In this document: positions 22,879 through 34,911 of the stretch, in pieces | Layout of the letters: each line of letters opens with the position of its first letter | How positions within the stretch are numbered: position 1 is the first letter of the stretch | DNA from: Siphonodentalium dalli | Lineage: Eukaryota > Mollusca > Scaphopoda > Gadilida > Siphonodentaliidae | DNA: 64,000 nucleotides | Direction of reading: 5' to 3' | Assembly (NCBI GenBank): GCA_032622095.1 | Contig: CP136061.1 | Location: 13,467,287 to 13,531,286 of the forward strand | Program-made: the position numbers and the translations under genes | Notes under the pieces: generated by a model | Seen by the model: only the letters and a program-made list of their open reading frames with translations | Database searches by the model: none | What the model was told of the DNA's origin: nothing

Positions 22879-23580
22879 CTGAATATATATTTAATTGATT
22901 CTCATACTATCATATATATGACACATTTCTGTAAGGATTCTATTCATGTTTCCCCCAAATATAGACCAATCTTATGTCATGGTTATTACATTTAATGCAT
23001 GGCGTGGCTGTCTTTCTAAACCAATTTCCCGTCATATCATAAACGTACATTGCATTTCGCCACATGTTGGTCCTACTCTTTATATATTAACGTTGGTTTC
23101 AACATTTGTTTTTCGTGTCATTGATAATTTCCGATGATTATCATAAATTTAGCAAATATGAAAACCTGTTGTTGAATATAGTCTGAGGACTTATAATACC
23201 ACTATTCCTTTGGGCGGCTAGGATCACAGTGCAATTATACATATATAAAGAGCGTATATATCTGGTCTGTTAATAGGTTCTTATTTAACATAGCTATATA
23301 TTCCCATTTATTTTATTCTGAAATAGGCCCATAGCGAACATATATTATTGTGTTTGAATACAAATTTTGAAAAACTACCGGTGCTATAACCTCAAACCTA
23401 ATTTAGTTGAAATCGGACCAGCAGTCTGGGAAACAATCCAGACAGACAAACAGATACGCTACTCTTTTATATGTATACATGGTGGGAGGGGAGATATGTA
23501 CTTTTTTAGCATTTGTTTCCCGACTGCATAACTTGCATAGTAGTGATCTGATCTCAGTTTCACGCACCCGAACAAGTACA
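22879..23580. other. no feature recognised
   Basis: AT-rich. No coding, RNA or element-end signals were found upstream of the PHD exon. Confidence 0.4.
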
Positions 23581-23587
23581 TAATTAA

Positions 23588-24140
23588 AGGTACACAATCC
23601 GATCAGACGCTCCTAAATAACTATTTCGTTGGCTTCGGGGGTAACAAATATTTGACTTGAGTCGAGGAACCCACCCATCAAAGCTCAGTGATCAGATATC
23701 GATTTTTGAAGTTTGTTATTTATCGAGATCTGCAGTAATAAGTGGCACAGAAACTCGTGGTCAAACTGACGGTCTTGCGGATAAAGGTGGATAACTCTAA
23801 AATCAAGTGGTAATAATAACCCACCCATCAAAGCTCAGAGTGATCAGATATAAATGTTAGAAGTTATTTTATTTCTCGAGATATGCAGTAATAAGTTGCC
23901 CAGAAATACGTGACCAAACGGACAGTCTTGCGGATGAAGATGGGGTTACCACTATACCTTCCGTTTGACCACGTGTTTCTGGGCCACTTATTACTGCAGA
24001 TTTAGAGAAATGAAATTCAAAAATCGATATCTGATCACCCTGAGCTTTGATGGGTGTGTTCGTCGACTCGAATCAAATATGGTTTACTCCCTGAGCCAAA
24101 GCAATAGTAATTTAGGAGGGTCTGATCGGATTGAGTACCT
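23588..24140. mobile_element. TTAA-target MITE, copy 2 (553 bp)
   Basis: Perfect TTAA on both sides (23584-23587 and 24141-24144). Terminal inverted repeats 'aggtacacaatccgatcaga' and its counterpart ending 'ggattgagtacct' match for about 26 bp. The two halves of the element are also inverted copies of each other (23640-23700 against 24030-24090), so the whole folds back. Same family as 22116-22574. Non-autonomous. Confidence 0.85.
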
Positions 24141-24144
24141 TTAA

Positions 24145-25155
24145 GTTACCCCTATTCGTCTCCACATCATCTAATCACGAACTTTTATCACCCTTTTCAC
24201 AGTTGTGGTGTTTTCTACTACAACCGATTGAACTAGCGGAGGAGCAAAATGTGACGAGAGGCAGTTTATGGGGTGGGGTTATGTTTTTACAAGTATTGGC
24301 CACTTATCATAGGAAAAATCGCTAATCATATTAGCATATTATGTTGAAGGAGTGATGTCTGTGCAGTTTTTAAAACAAATTGTTCGCGACTACGTAATGG
24401 GTAGCCCGAGAAATTTTACATCGACTACGACAGTTTTTGGGGTCATTATGTTATTTTTATCATATCTGCGAAATTCATTCAAATTCCCCCGCTGAATTGG
24501 TTCGAGAATTGTGTATTGAACAATAATGAGTACATTTGGTGTATGTTTCGGCTGAAAATTTTTATAGCATCCCATTATTCCCATGATTGTGTTTGCTTTT
24601 TTATATGGAAAAAAATGGTTTAACTCAGAAAGCTCAACTCGGATTTTAGGGAACTTTTCGTGTCGCGTCCTCAATGATATGGCCTAAATAATAAACAAAA
24701 TCATCTTTCCTCGATTTATTTCCTTACTTTTCCCTTTCACGTCTAATGTGCCTGAATTGCCGCATTTTTTCATACCATAGGAAACAACTGCCAATTGGCT
24801 ATATTTTGATATATAACTTATCGCTGCAGGCCGCATTATTTGTTATCAAAGAGAGAAAAATCAACCCTCCCCCTAAAGTTAAGATGCGTCTGGGTTCAAG
24901 TAGTAAATATCTGCAATTTAGCGTAGTTCAGACGTTTTCTATGGAGTGGTACGGTCGACTTGTTTGAGATTTTCGGTGATGTTAGTAAATGCTACATTCC
25001 TCCAGTTGGCGTAGATTGTAAACGCTCTTTATTGCTACTTTAAGTCATCTGAGCTCCATGGCATCTACCCCATGACAATCACTGGGTCAAGTTACCAATG
25101 TGTACCAATATTCCCACATATATTGTAATCTGATAATAAACACTCTTTATAGATC
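24145..25155. other. no feature recognised
   Basis: A 94-codon minus frame at 24674-24390 shows no domain. Possibly old repeat. Nothing else was seen. Confidence 0.35.
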
Positions 25156-25570
25156 ATACTAGAAGGTGACCCGACTTCGTCCGGGCTTTGACCTTGAATT
25201 GTCTAGTTTGAAGGCCAAGGTCAAGTGGGGTCACGATTTGACCCGTCCAAAACACAGTGCCCGAACAAAAGTACCCGTCGAAATCCATCCGGTTTTACCC
25301 GATTTGACCTTGAATTGACCATTTTGAAGGTCAAGGTCAGGTGGGGTCAAACACCGAAGTTATCATCTGGAAACCACCAGAAAATTACAAGATTCTAAGT
25401 AAAAAAAGGGCCATAACTCTCCCAAAAATGGGCGGAGCAAACCCATATTCGAACATGACCTGTATTTTGGTCTGATAAACTCACCTATGAAATTTGCTTT
25501 TGATCAAATAACCGAAACTAAAGTTATCATCTGGAAACCATTTCCGGACGCACGCACAGACGGACACCGG
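25155..25570 (-). repeat. 'gaccttgaattgacc' repeat
   Basis: Two diverged units of about 130 bp with 'tttgaccttgaattg' and 'aaggtcaaggtca.gtggggtca' cores, followed by 'gggccataactctcc'. The same family appears in opposite orientation at 44490-44870. Confidence 0.7.
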
Positions 25571-25713
25571 GGTGATTCTACGGTAACTGAGCAAAACACT
25601 GTCCAATGGGCCCAGTTCACCACACGACAAGCACTGCTCATCACGAGCAAGTACAATGGCCATCATTTTAAAACTGAGAATCCAGGCATTAATTAGATAC
25701 CAAAATTAACTGA

Positions 25714-25837
25714 CTACCATACTCCGGGATATCTGTTGATGACAAAACTCAGGATGATGGAAATGAAGAGCTTCTTTCTAGGGGAAGTCACTCTATAATA
25801 ACACAGAAGACAACACTGAAGGGGGAAAGTGAGGAAG
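25714..25837 (+). pseudogene. upstream piece of the interrupted propeller gene
   Basis: A plus-strand frame opens after a stop at 25711 and reads a hydrophilic segment ending 'LKGESEE'. The last 22 bp of this piece are repeated exactly at 32684-32705, in the same reading frame, at the start of the downstream propeller. Removing the intervening insert and one copy of the 22 bp joins the two halves in frame. Whether the true exon begins at 25714 or after a splice acceptor such as 'aaaactcag' near 25750 cannot be decided. Confidence 0.55.
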
Positions 25838-25845
25838 CGAAAGAG

Positions 25846-28216
25846 ACAGCACATATCAACGACGTCGCGCGCGATTACGTCATATGACTCATCAACGTTA
25901 TTTCCCCAAAACAACCTCTGCTGCAATACAACGGAGTGGGGTTCCATTTTGCCTGTGATACATTCAGACATTGTTTGGTTTTCTTTCTGGAAGTGGTGGC
26001 TGTCTATTCGCTTATGTGTTATATATGCTTCGGACAATGGATAACACTTCGACCATGTAAATCAACAAATTAAGGTAACTTTGTTTCATTCTACTTGACA
26101 GCTCGATTCCTATAAATTCAATATTGTTAACTTTATCTGAACTCGGATTACTCCCAAGAACTGTTTCTAAAAAATTGCTATTCAGATGAACGTTAAATCC
26201 AACCTATATCCAGGGAGGAACAAAAATTAACAATTACAAACTTACATATTATTATACCGGTACGCGACATACAGGTTTATACTGTACGGTTTTTTGGTGC
26301 ACCATCGCGCGCGATCAATCGTTTGAAAATCTACGTGTGCTTGATTACGAGGTTACTCTGGCCCATTTTCAGCTGGGGTGTAGTTCGGTAATTCTGAACT
26401 GCACGGTTCTTTCGCTAGTGATCATATTAGGTCGGGAGCATTAGAACCGAAACCACAAACAAACGTTCTGTATTTGAAGTTCGTTTAAACTAGAGATGCT
26501 CTCTTGATAACCCATGCTGTTTATTATTTTCTGATTCCCAACATTCTAAAGACCATTTTCGGCTTGATCGTAGTAAACATTTTCCAAATTATATAATTTA
26601 ATGTTTCCTCCATGTTATCAAGCCACGCTGATAATCAAACATTAGGCTAAATCACGATATTGTTTAAGATCTATAACCTATTTACTAGTATATAATTGTA
26701 GAGAATACATTAATTATATATACATTGAATATAAAGGAAACCCATTGATAAAGAGCGTTCTATTGTGTTATTTAATGTGTATATGTATATATAGACATAC
26801 TAAATTAAGTCCCTCCTATATATAAACACTTATATTTTCTCCTGGGTTTGTCCCCATATAACAAATGTATGCAAACGGTGCTTAATCCTTTAAATGCTAT
26901 GTTTCAATAACAGGTATAGTATATTGGCTATCCTCCCTATATGAACAACGGTACCTCCGATGACAAGATAACAAAATAACCTTGCCACGATAGTGTGAGT
27001 AATCAACAACGCAATGTTTACCTCTTGTAACAGTGTAGTTACTTTCTGATAATTGGCTCCATAATCATACAATACCACCCAAAAAGCGGTTGTCGACGGT
27101 TTATATGCAAATTATGTATATTAAGCATGATTGTTACGATTATCTGGAATTTCCACCCTAGCATGCATGCATAACAAGTGTATGTATTGTTTTATACCAT
27201 TAGATGTGATGCATAATATCGGAAACTCAAACTCCGCGTGCAACATATGTTTAAATTAAAAAAGAATATGGACGCATTTTATTATATTATTAATCTGTCC
27301 GTCTGTCGGTCTGTCCATCCATATACTCGATTTTGACTTACGGATAATAACTTTATAAAGTATCAACTGGATAACATGTAATTTTGGTATTTGGGTATAC
27401 TATATACAGAGACAGGTCGGGTCCATATTCTGGGACCGCTGGCCAACTTCGACCATATATAGCTATGGCCCCCTTTTTGTTGGTATTCTCTCCCTTGTTC
27501 ATCTCCCTATGAGGTGTTTGGTGGGTTTAACTTAATTGGCTGGAATTTAGTCTGGAAATTTACTGGACTAATAAACGGGTATAGTTAGGATTTGGAATCC
27601 GCCCGACCAATTTTAACATGAGTTATACATGTTGTTGATTCGTTTCCGGCGAATATGCCACATCATGGATAAAGAGCGTCTGCGGTTTTCGTTGGGCTTT
27701 ATACGAGAATATGATAAAGAGCGATTAATCCAAGGTAGTCTAGACTGGTATATTCTATGGTTTTGTTACTCATATCATGACATTTGTAAACTGCCACAAG
27801 GCAGACTGCTCTGGATACAATTAGTGATGTTCCACTACCGGAATCCAAGACAGGGGTGCCTCTACTGTGGAACCGGGATACGAGCATCCCTCTGCTCATA
27901 TGTTTATGGGTATCACAAAACTAATATGATATGGAACTCGGTGTTCCTGGTCACCCGCTTTAGAGGAGTCTTTTGATCATTAGACGTTTGACAGTTTAAC
28001 AATGACTCAGTTTATAGGGACAACTCTTACATTATATTTAGTTACATTAAAGTTTGAGTTTGACTACTTTTTATGGTTTGATTTCCTTTGTTTCACCTAG
28101 ATATACCTTGGGCCGCAATACATTGATTTAATTAAACAATCCCTGCCACGGTAAACACTGTTCCTTTTCTGGATACTGAATCATTATAGATAACTAATTT
28201 GGCAGGTTTGTGGTTA
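25846..28216 (+). repeat. tandem unit 1 (2371 bp)
   Basis: Begins 'acagcacatatcaacgacgt'. It differs from units 2 and 3 by lacking 'ccat' in 'ctaccatatgtg' and by scattered substitutions. It contains a palindromic CG-rich motif 'tcgcgcgcga' twice and a run of 'ctgtccgtctg' words. Confidence 0.9.
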
Positions 28217-30591
28217 ACAGCACATATCAACGACGTCGCGCGCGATTACGTCATATGACTCATCAACGTTATTTCCCCAAAACAACCTCTGCTGCAATAC
28301 AACGGAGTGGGGTTCCATTTTGCCTGTGATACATTCAGACATTGTTTGGTTTTCTTTCTGGAAGTGGTGGCTGTCTATTCGCTACCATATGTGTTATATA
28401 TGCTTCGGACAATGGATAACACTTCGACCATGTAAATCAACAAATTAAGGTAACTTTGTTTCGTTCTACTTGACAGCTCGATTCCTATAAATTCAATATT
28501 GTTAACTTTATCTGAACTCGGATTACTCCCAAGAACTGTTTCTAAAAAATTGCTATTCAGATGAACGTTAAATCCAACCTATATCCAGGAAGGAACAAAA
28601 ATTAACAATTACAAACTTACATATTATTATACCGGTACGCGACATACAGGTTTATACTGTACGGTTTTTTGGTGCACCATCGCGCGCGATCAATCGTTTG
28701 AAAATCTACGTGTGCTTGATTACGAGGTTACTCTGGCCCATTTTCAGCTGGGGTGTAGTTCGGTAATTCTGAACTGCACGGTTCTTTCGCTAGTGATCAT
28801 ATTAGGTCGGGAGCATTAGAACCGAAACCACAAACAAACGTTCTGTATTTGAAGTTCGTTTAAACTAGAGATGCTCTCTTGATAACCCATGCTGTTTATT
28901 ATTTTCTGATTCCCAACATTCTAAAGACCATTTTCGGCTTGATCGTAGTAAACATTTTCCAAATTATATAATTTAATGTTTCCTCCATGTTATCAAGCCA
29001 CGCTGATAATCAAACATTAGGCTAAATCACGATATTGTTTAAGATCTATAACCTATTTACTAGTATATAATTGTAGAGAATACATTAATTATATATACAT
29101 TGAATATAAAGGAAACCCATTGATAAAGAGCGTTCTATTGTGTTATTTAATGTGTATATGTATATATAGACATACTAAATTAAGTCCCTCCTATATATAA
29201 ACACTTATATTTTCTCCTGGGTTTGTCCCCATATAACAAATGTATGCAAACGGTGCTTAATCCTTTAAATGCTATGTTTCAATAACAGGTATAGTATATT
29301 GGCTATCCTCCCTATATGAACAACGGTACCTCCGATGACAAGATAACAAAATAACCTTGCCACGATAGTGTGAGTAATCAACAACGCAATGTTTACCTCT
29401 TGTAACAGTGTAGTTACTTTCTGATAATTGGCTCCATAATCATACAATACCACCCAAAAAGCGGTTGTCGACGGTTTATATGCAAATTATGTATATTAAG
29501 CATGATTGTTACGATTATCTGGAATTTCCACCCTAGCATGCATGCATAACAAGTGTATGTATTGTTTTATACCATTAGGTGTGATGCATAATATCGGAAA
29601 CTCAAACTCCGTGTGCAACATATGTTTAAATTAAAAAAGAATATGGACGCATTTTATTATATTATTAATCTGTCCGTCTGTCGGTCTGTCCATCCATATA
29701 CTCGATTTTGACTTATGGATAATAACTTTATAAAGTATCAACTGGATAACATGTAATTTTGGTATTTGGGTATACTATATACAGAGACAGGTCGGGTCCA
29801 TATTCTGGGACCGCTGGCCAACTTCGACCATATATAGCTATGGCCCCCTTTTTGTTGGTATTCTCTCCCTTGTTCATCTCCCTATGAGGTGTTTGGTGGG
29901 TTTAACTTAATTGGCTGGAATTTAGTCTGGAAATTTACTGGACTAATAAACGGGTATAGTTAGGATTTGGAATCCGCCCGACCAATTTTAACATGAGTTA
30001 TACATGTTGTTGATTCGTTTCCGGCGACTATGCCACATCATGGATAAAGAGCGTCTGCGGTTTTCGTTGGGCTTTATACGAGAATATGATAAAGAGCGAT
30101 TAATCCAAGGTAGTCTAGACTGGTATATTCTATGGTTTTGTTACTCATATCATGACATTTGTAAACTGCCGCAAGGCAGACTGCTCTGGATACCATTAGT
30201 GATGTTCCACTACCGGAATCCAAGACAGGGGTGCCTCTACTGTGGAACCGGGATACGAGCATCCCTCTGCTCATATGTTTATGGGTATCACAAAACTAAT
30301 ATGATATGGAACTCGGTGTTCCTGGTCACCCGCTTTAGAGGAGTCTTTTGATCATTAGACGTTTGACAGTTTAACAATGACTCAGTTTATAGGGACAACT
30401 CTTACATTATATTTAGTTACATTAAAGTTTGAGTTTGACTACTTTTTATGGTTTGATTTCCTTTGTTTCACCTAGATATACCTTGGGCTGCAATACATTG
30501 ATTTAATTAAACAATCCCTGCCACGGTAAACACTGTTCCTTTTCTGGATACTGAATCATTATAGATAACTAATTTGGCAGGTTTGTGGTTA
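28217..30591 (+). repeat. tandem unit 2 (2375 bp)
   Basis: Directly abuts unit 1. Unique differences include 'ccgtgtgcaac' where the others read 'ccgcgtgcaac', and 'attaggtgtg' for 'attagatgtg'. Each unit carries private changes, so the copies have been separate for some time, or the source array was already variable. Confidence 0.9.
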
Positions 30592-32665
30592 ACAGCACAT
30601 ATCAACGACGTCGCGCGCGATTACGTCATATGACTCATCAACGTTATTTCCCCAAAACAACCTCTGCTGCAATACAACGGAGTGGGGTTCCATTTTGCCT
30701 GTGATACATTCAGACATTGTTTGGTTTTCTTTCTGGAAGTGGTGGCTGTCTATTCGCTACCATATGTGTTATATATGCTTCGGACAATGGATAACACTTC
30801 GACCATGTAAATCAACAAATTAAGGTAACTTTGTTTCATTCTACTTGACAGCTCGATTCCTATAAATTCAATATTGTTAACTTTATCTGAACTCGGATTA
30901 CTCCCAAGAACTGTTTCTAAAAAATTGCTATTCAGATGAACGTTAAATCCAACCTATATCCAGGGAGGAACAAAAATTAACAATTACAAACTTACATATT
31001 ATTATACCGGTACGCGACATACAGGTTTATACTGTACGGTTTTTTGGTGCACCATCGCGTGCGATCAATCGTTTGAAAATCTACGTGTGCTTGATTACGA
31101 GGTTACTCTGGCCCACTTTCAGCTGGGGTGTAGTTCGATAATTCTGAACTGCACGGTTCTTTCTCTAGTGATCATATTAGGTCGGGAGCATTAGAACCGA
31201 AACCACAAACAAACGTTCTGTATTTGAAGTACGTTTAAACTAGAGATGCTCTCTTGATAACCCATGCTGTTTATAATTTTCTGATTCCCAACATTCTAAA
31301 GACCATTTTCGGCTTGATCGTAGTAAACATTTTCCAAATTATATAATTTAATGTTTCCTCCATGTTATCAAGCCACGCTGATAATCAAACATTAGGCTAA
31401 ATCACGATATTGTTTAAGATCTATAACCTATTTACTAGTATATAATTGTAGAGAATACATTAATTATATATACATTGAATATAAAGGAAACCCATTGATA
31501 AAGAGCGTTGTATTGTGTTATTTAATGTGTATATGTATATATAGACATACTAAATTAAGTCCCTCCTATATATAAACACTTATATTTTCTCCTGGGTTTG
31601 TCCCCATATAACAATGTATGCAAACGGTTCTTAATCCTTTAAATGCTATGTTTCAATAACAGGTATAGTATATTGGCTATCATCCCTATATGAACAACGG
31701 TACCTCCGATGACAAGATAACAAAATAACCTTGCCACGATAGTGTGAGTAATCAACAACGCAATGTTTACCTCTTGTAACAGTGTAGTTACTTTCTGATA
31801 ATTGGCTCCATAATCATACAATACCACCCAAAAAGCGGTTGTCGACGGTTTATATGCAAATTATGTATATTAAGCATGATTGTTACGATTATCTGGAATT
31901 TCCACCCTAGCATGCATGCATAACAAGTGTATGTATTGTTTTATACCATTAGATGTGATGCATAATATCGGAAACTCAAACTCCGCGTGCAACATATGTT
32001 TAAATTAAAAAAGAATATGGACGCATTTTATTATATTATTAATCTGTCCGTCTGTCGGTCTGTCCATCCATATACTCGATTTTGACTTATGGATAATAAC
32101 TTTATAAAGTATCAACTGGATAACATGTAATTTTGGTATTTGGGTATACTATATACAGAGACAGGTCGGGTCCATATTCTGGGACCGCTGGCCAACTTCG
32201 ACCATATATAGCTATGGCCCCCTTTTTGTTGGTATTCTCTCCCTTGTTCATCTCCCTATGAGGTGTTTGGTGGGTTTAACTTAATTGGCTGGAATTTAGT
32301 CTGGAAATTTACTGGACTAATAAACGGGTATAGTTAGGATTTGGAATCCGCCCGACCAATTTTAACATGAGTTATACATGTTGTTGATTCGTTTCCGGTG
32401 AATATGCCACATCATGGATAAAGAGCGTCTGCGGTTTTCGTTGGGCTTTATACGAGAATATGATAAAGAGCGATTAATCCAAGGTAGTCTAGACTGGTAT
32501 ATTCTATGGTTTTGTTACTCATATCATGACATTTGTAAACTGCCGCAAGGCAGACTGCTCTGGATACCATTAGTGATGTTCCACTACCGGAATCCAAGAC
32601 AGGGGTGCCTCTACTGTGGAACCGGGATACGAGCATCCCTCTGCTCATATGTTTATGGGTATCAC
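30592..32665 (+). repeat. tandem unit 3 (2074 bp, 3'-truncated)
   Basis: Ends at 'gggtatcac' where units 1 and 2 continue 'aaaactaatatg', lacking about 300 bp. The A18 tract starts here, possibly seeded by the native AAAA. Confidence 0.9.
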
Positions 32666-32683
32666 AAAAAAAAAAAAAAAAAA

Positions 32684-33543
32684 CTGAAGGGGGAAAGTGA
32701 GGAAGAGAAATCTTGGGATGATAGAAATATGCAGCGTCCGCTTCCAAAACTAATGAAGACTGTTGATTTGAAAGTGGATGGTGAATGTGCAATAGTGAGA
32801 TATATTGATCCAAGATTGCCCTCTGATCTGATTATTGCATCATCTGGAGGCTGGTTACTACAAAGGAAGAAACAGCGTAGCTGGAGGACGGTGTCTGAGA
32901 TTAGATTACCAGGTCGAGCAAAGTCCATACATGTGACAAGAGACTATGTGTATGTCAGTCTCGAGACATCTGAAATTTCAATTTTTGACATTACACACCT
33001 CCGTCATGTGAGGACGTTTCAAACACCCAGAGTGTGTAACAGCATATCGATACAGGCAAATGACCTCCTGGTGACTTTTGATGGAGACCACCGAATCAAG
33101 CGAATTACATATCAGGGCATCGTCATTGGAGAATCTCGACTTGTTTTTTGCTCACAATATTTACTCACAGCAGCATCGGAATCAGGTGACATTGTAATGG
33201 TGTATGAACATAAAATAATTTCCATAAATATCATAACAGGTGATCTACAGAAACTGCTCCATGTTTTTATGGGGCCGAGTGTCATGCGGCAGCCTAAGAT
33301 AAAGACAACAGTTGACCCCGCACTTATTACAAAGTTACCTTATGATGGTATAACTTTCCCAATAGTCCCGTTCATCCATGGGGACCGGGCATTTGTGTGT
33401 TCCTCTGGACATACTGTAATAGAAATAAGGATCCGACCTCCTTACTCGGTCCGGGAGCTGCTGACTGCGAGGGATGGAATCGACTATCCATGCTCAGTAG
33501 CATACAATAGTTACCTAAACAGACTTGTGGTGGGCAGACTTAA
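32684..33543 (+). pseudogene. beta-propeller (TRIM/NHL-like) C-terminal coding sequence, truncated
   Basis: About 286 codons with a blade-like pattern of alternating hydrophobic strands: 'DYVYVSLETSEISIFDI', 'LLVTFDGDHRIKRITY' and 'YPCSVAYNSYLNRLVVG' resemble the C-terminal propellers of bivalve TRIM-family proteins. Such proteins often act as ubiquitin ligases or RNA-associated regulators, but no RING or B-box is visible here. An uninterrupted plus-strand ORF at 32414-33595 runs through it. The ORF's first 84 codons are repeat unit 3, the next six are the A-tract lysines, and the last 18 or so are MITE sequence. The native N-terminal side is cut at the 22-bp duplication and the native end lies beyond the MITE at 34131. 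The propeller part has no stop or frameshift, so the disruption is recent or the piece remains under constraint. Confidence 0.6.
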
Positions 33544-34126
33544 AGGGGTACTGTACGCCATTTTCATTAAATTTCCGGTGACAACAACGATCTAATATCG
33601 ATAATATATAGAAACATAAGTAATTTGAGTCGAAGATGTATTCTGTAAACGCTCAGGTTAATAGGCTATCTTAAAATTTAATAATCTAAAAGTTAATAAT
33701 TTGATATAAATTGAATTTATGACTGGAGCCATAAAATGGCGTCAATTAAATTACGAATTACCGTAATCAAAAACAGTAATTGAGGGATACTGGATTGTTA
33801 AACCGATCGCACACACGATCGCTTAAAATATTATGATGGTACGGGGAGAACACTCAAGCCACTCACTGACTAGCGACGATACAATAACTAAAATGATTAT
33901 ATGGGACTAGTATGCATATAATATAACTTTTATTTGATTCATTTGGTTGAAAACTTTACAAAAATTACTCGACAACGACAATTTGTATTTTTGCATTCCG
34001 GTAAATTTGTCATCCGTAACATGACTTCGTACTCAACAGACTTTCAAATAATGGAAAAATTGTTACCTTATTCTCCGACTCGGAGAATATAGAAACCAAC
34101 AGCAACATTTGGCGTACAGTACCCCT
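33544..34126. mobile_element. TTAA-target MITE, 583 bp
   Basis: Terminal inverted repeats AGGGGTACTGTACGCCA match perfectly at both ends. TTAA is duplicated at 33540-33543 and 34127-34130. The ends differ from those of the 22-24 kb MITEs, so this is a separate family with the same target preference (piggyBac or Kolobok type). It inserted inside the propeller's last blade and supplies the current C-terminal residues and stop. Confidence 0.9.
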
Positions 34127-34130
34127 TTAA

Positions 34131-34191
34131 TAAAACGATCTCGATTTACCAACTAGAAACAGATCCAGATCATGACTTCCCAAACAGCTAG
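34131..34191 (+). pseudogene. orphan native C-terminus of the propeller gene
   Basis: With the MITE and one TTAA removed, codons run from 'LVVGRLN' straight into 'KTISIYQLE' and stop at TAG 34189-34191. 'ISIYQLE' is the expected closing strand of a propeller blade. This supports both the gene call and the exact MITE boundaries. Confidence 0.75.
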
Positions 34192-34725
34192 GAGACAATT
34201 TAAACAAAAAGTCTTTCTTCACAGGTCGGTAAATGGGCACTGAATATTGACACTGTTATTAGTGGGCGTTTTGACGGAACACGAGAGAAGAGGCTCCGTA
34301 TTGCTGCAACTATTTGCGTGTCCAACAGTAGCACATATCAGTTTGGTTTTCGGACCAAACATATTGCGACTGGCTTCTTCGGAGTTGAAGTGTAAAGTGT
34401 AGAATTACACCTGCTTTTATAGCATTTTCATCGCCATGAAAATCCCCCACGCTTGCCACGAGCATTATTGTGAATGCGAAATATGGATGAGGAGAGGAGA
34501 TAAATCAATTGAAGTTTTGTCGAACAAAGAAGTTCAATGTGGCGGATTCTAAACTATAACAAAAATAAAACGGCCCTTTTCAGGGCCACCAACTGATCGA
34601 AAAGAAACTCTTGATAGCTAATTGATATTTTCCAAAGTGAGATTTTCCTTTTGAAAAAAATAATTCTAAGTCCATTTTCATTTTTTCGATCATAAATGTC
34701 ACATCAATGACAGGAACATCTATCC
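34192..34725. other. no feature recognised
   Basis: Short open frames only; possibly 3' flanking sequence of the propeller gene. AATAAA-like words exist ('aaaaataaaac' near 34561) but no transcript end can be assigned. Confidence 0.4.
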
Positions 34726-34726
34726 T

Positions 34727-34895
34727 CAGGGGGAACTATGGCCCAGTACCCCCCAGACATGGCCACTATGGCCCAGTACCCCCCCCCCAGACATGGCCAC
34801 TATGGCCCAGTACCCCCCAGACATGGGCACTAAGGCCCAGTACCCCCCAGACATGGGCACTATGGCCCAGTATCCCCCCAGACACGTGCCATAGT
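34727..34895 (+). repeat. ~30-bp minisatellite
   Basis: About five units of 'cagacatggccactatggcc' plus 'cagtacccccc', with C-run length variation and single changes. Confidence 0.9.
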
Positions 34896-34911
34896 GGCCC
34901 CCATTACTACT

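Larger units (their letters stand above)
25838..32683 (+). mobile_element. 6.85-kb poly(A)-tailed insertion of a tandem 2.37-kb unit
   Basis: The insert holds two full and one 3'-truncated head-to-tail copies of one unit, ends in 18 A residues, and is bounded by an identical 22-bp sequence (25816-25837 and 32684-32705). A 3' A-tract plus target duplication is the classic signature of LINE-machinery target-primed reverse transcription. Units are non-coding by eye: the longest frames are 115 and 62 codons with no recognisable domain. No reverse transcriptase is present, so the machinery acted in trans. No AATAAA lies just upstream of the A-run. The first 8 bp (25838-25845) match neither the unit nor, fully, the target; a 27-bp duplication with one mismatch is an alternative reading. 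Confidence 0.8.

Noticed and set aside
26890-27078. 62-codon minus ORF conserved in all three 2.37-kb units
   Set aside because: Conservation follows from near-identity of the units. The frame has no recognisable domain.
27629-27976. 115-codon ORF in units 1 and 2
   Set aside because: Unit 3 loses its end and substitutions are not obviously synonymous. No family was recognised. Left as possible but unsupported.
25846-28216. Hammerhead ribozyme (retrozyme) in the tandem unit
   Set aside because: Looked for the CTGATGA...GAAA core on both strands by eye and did not find it. 'gttgatgag' near the unit start lacks the required partner sequence. A covariance search would decide.
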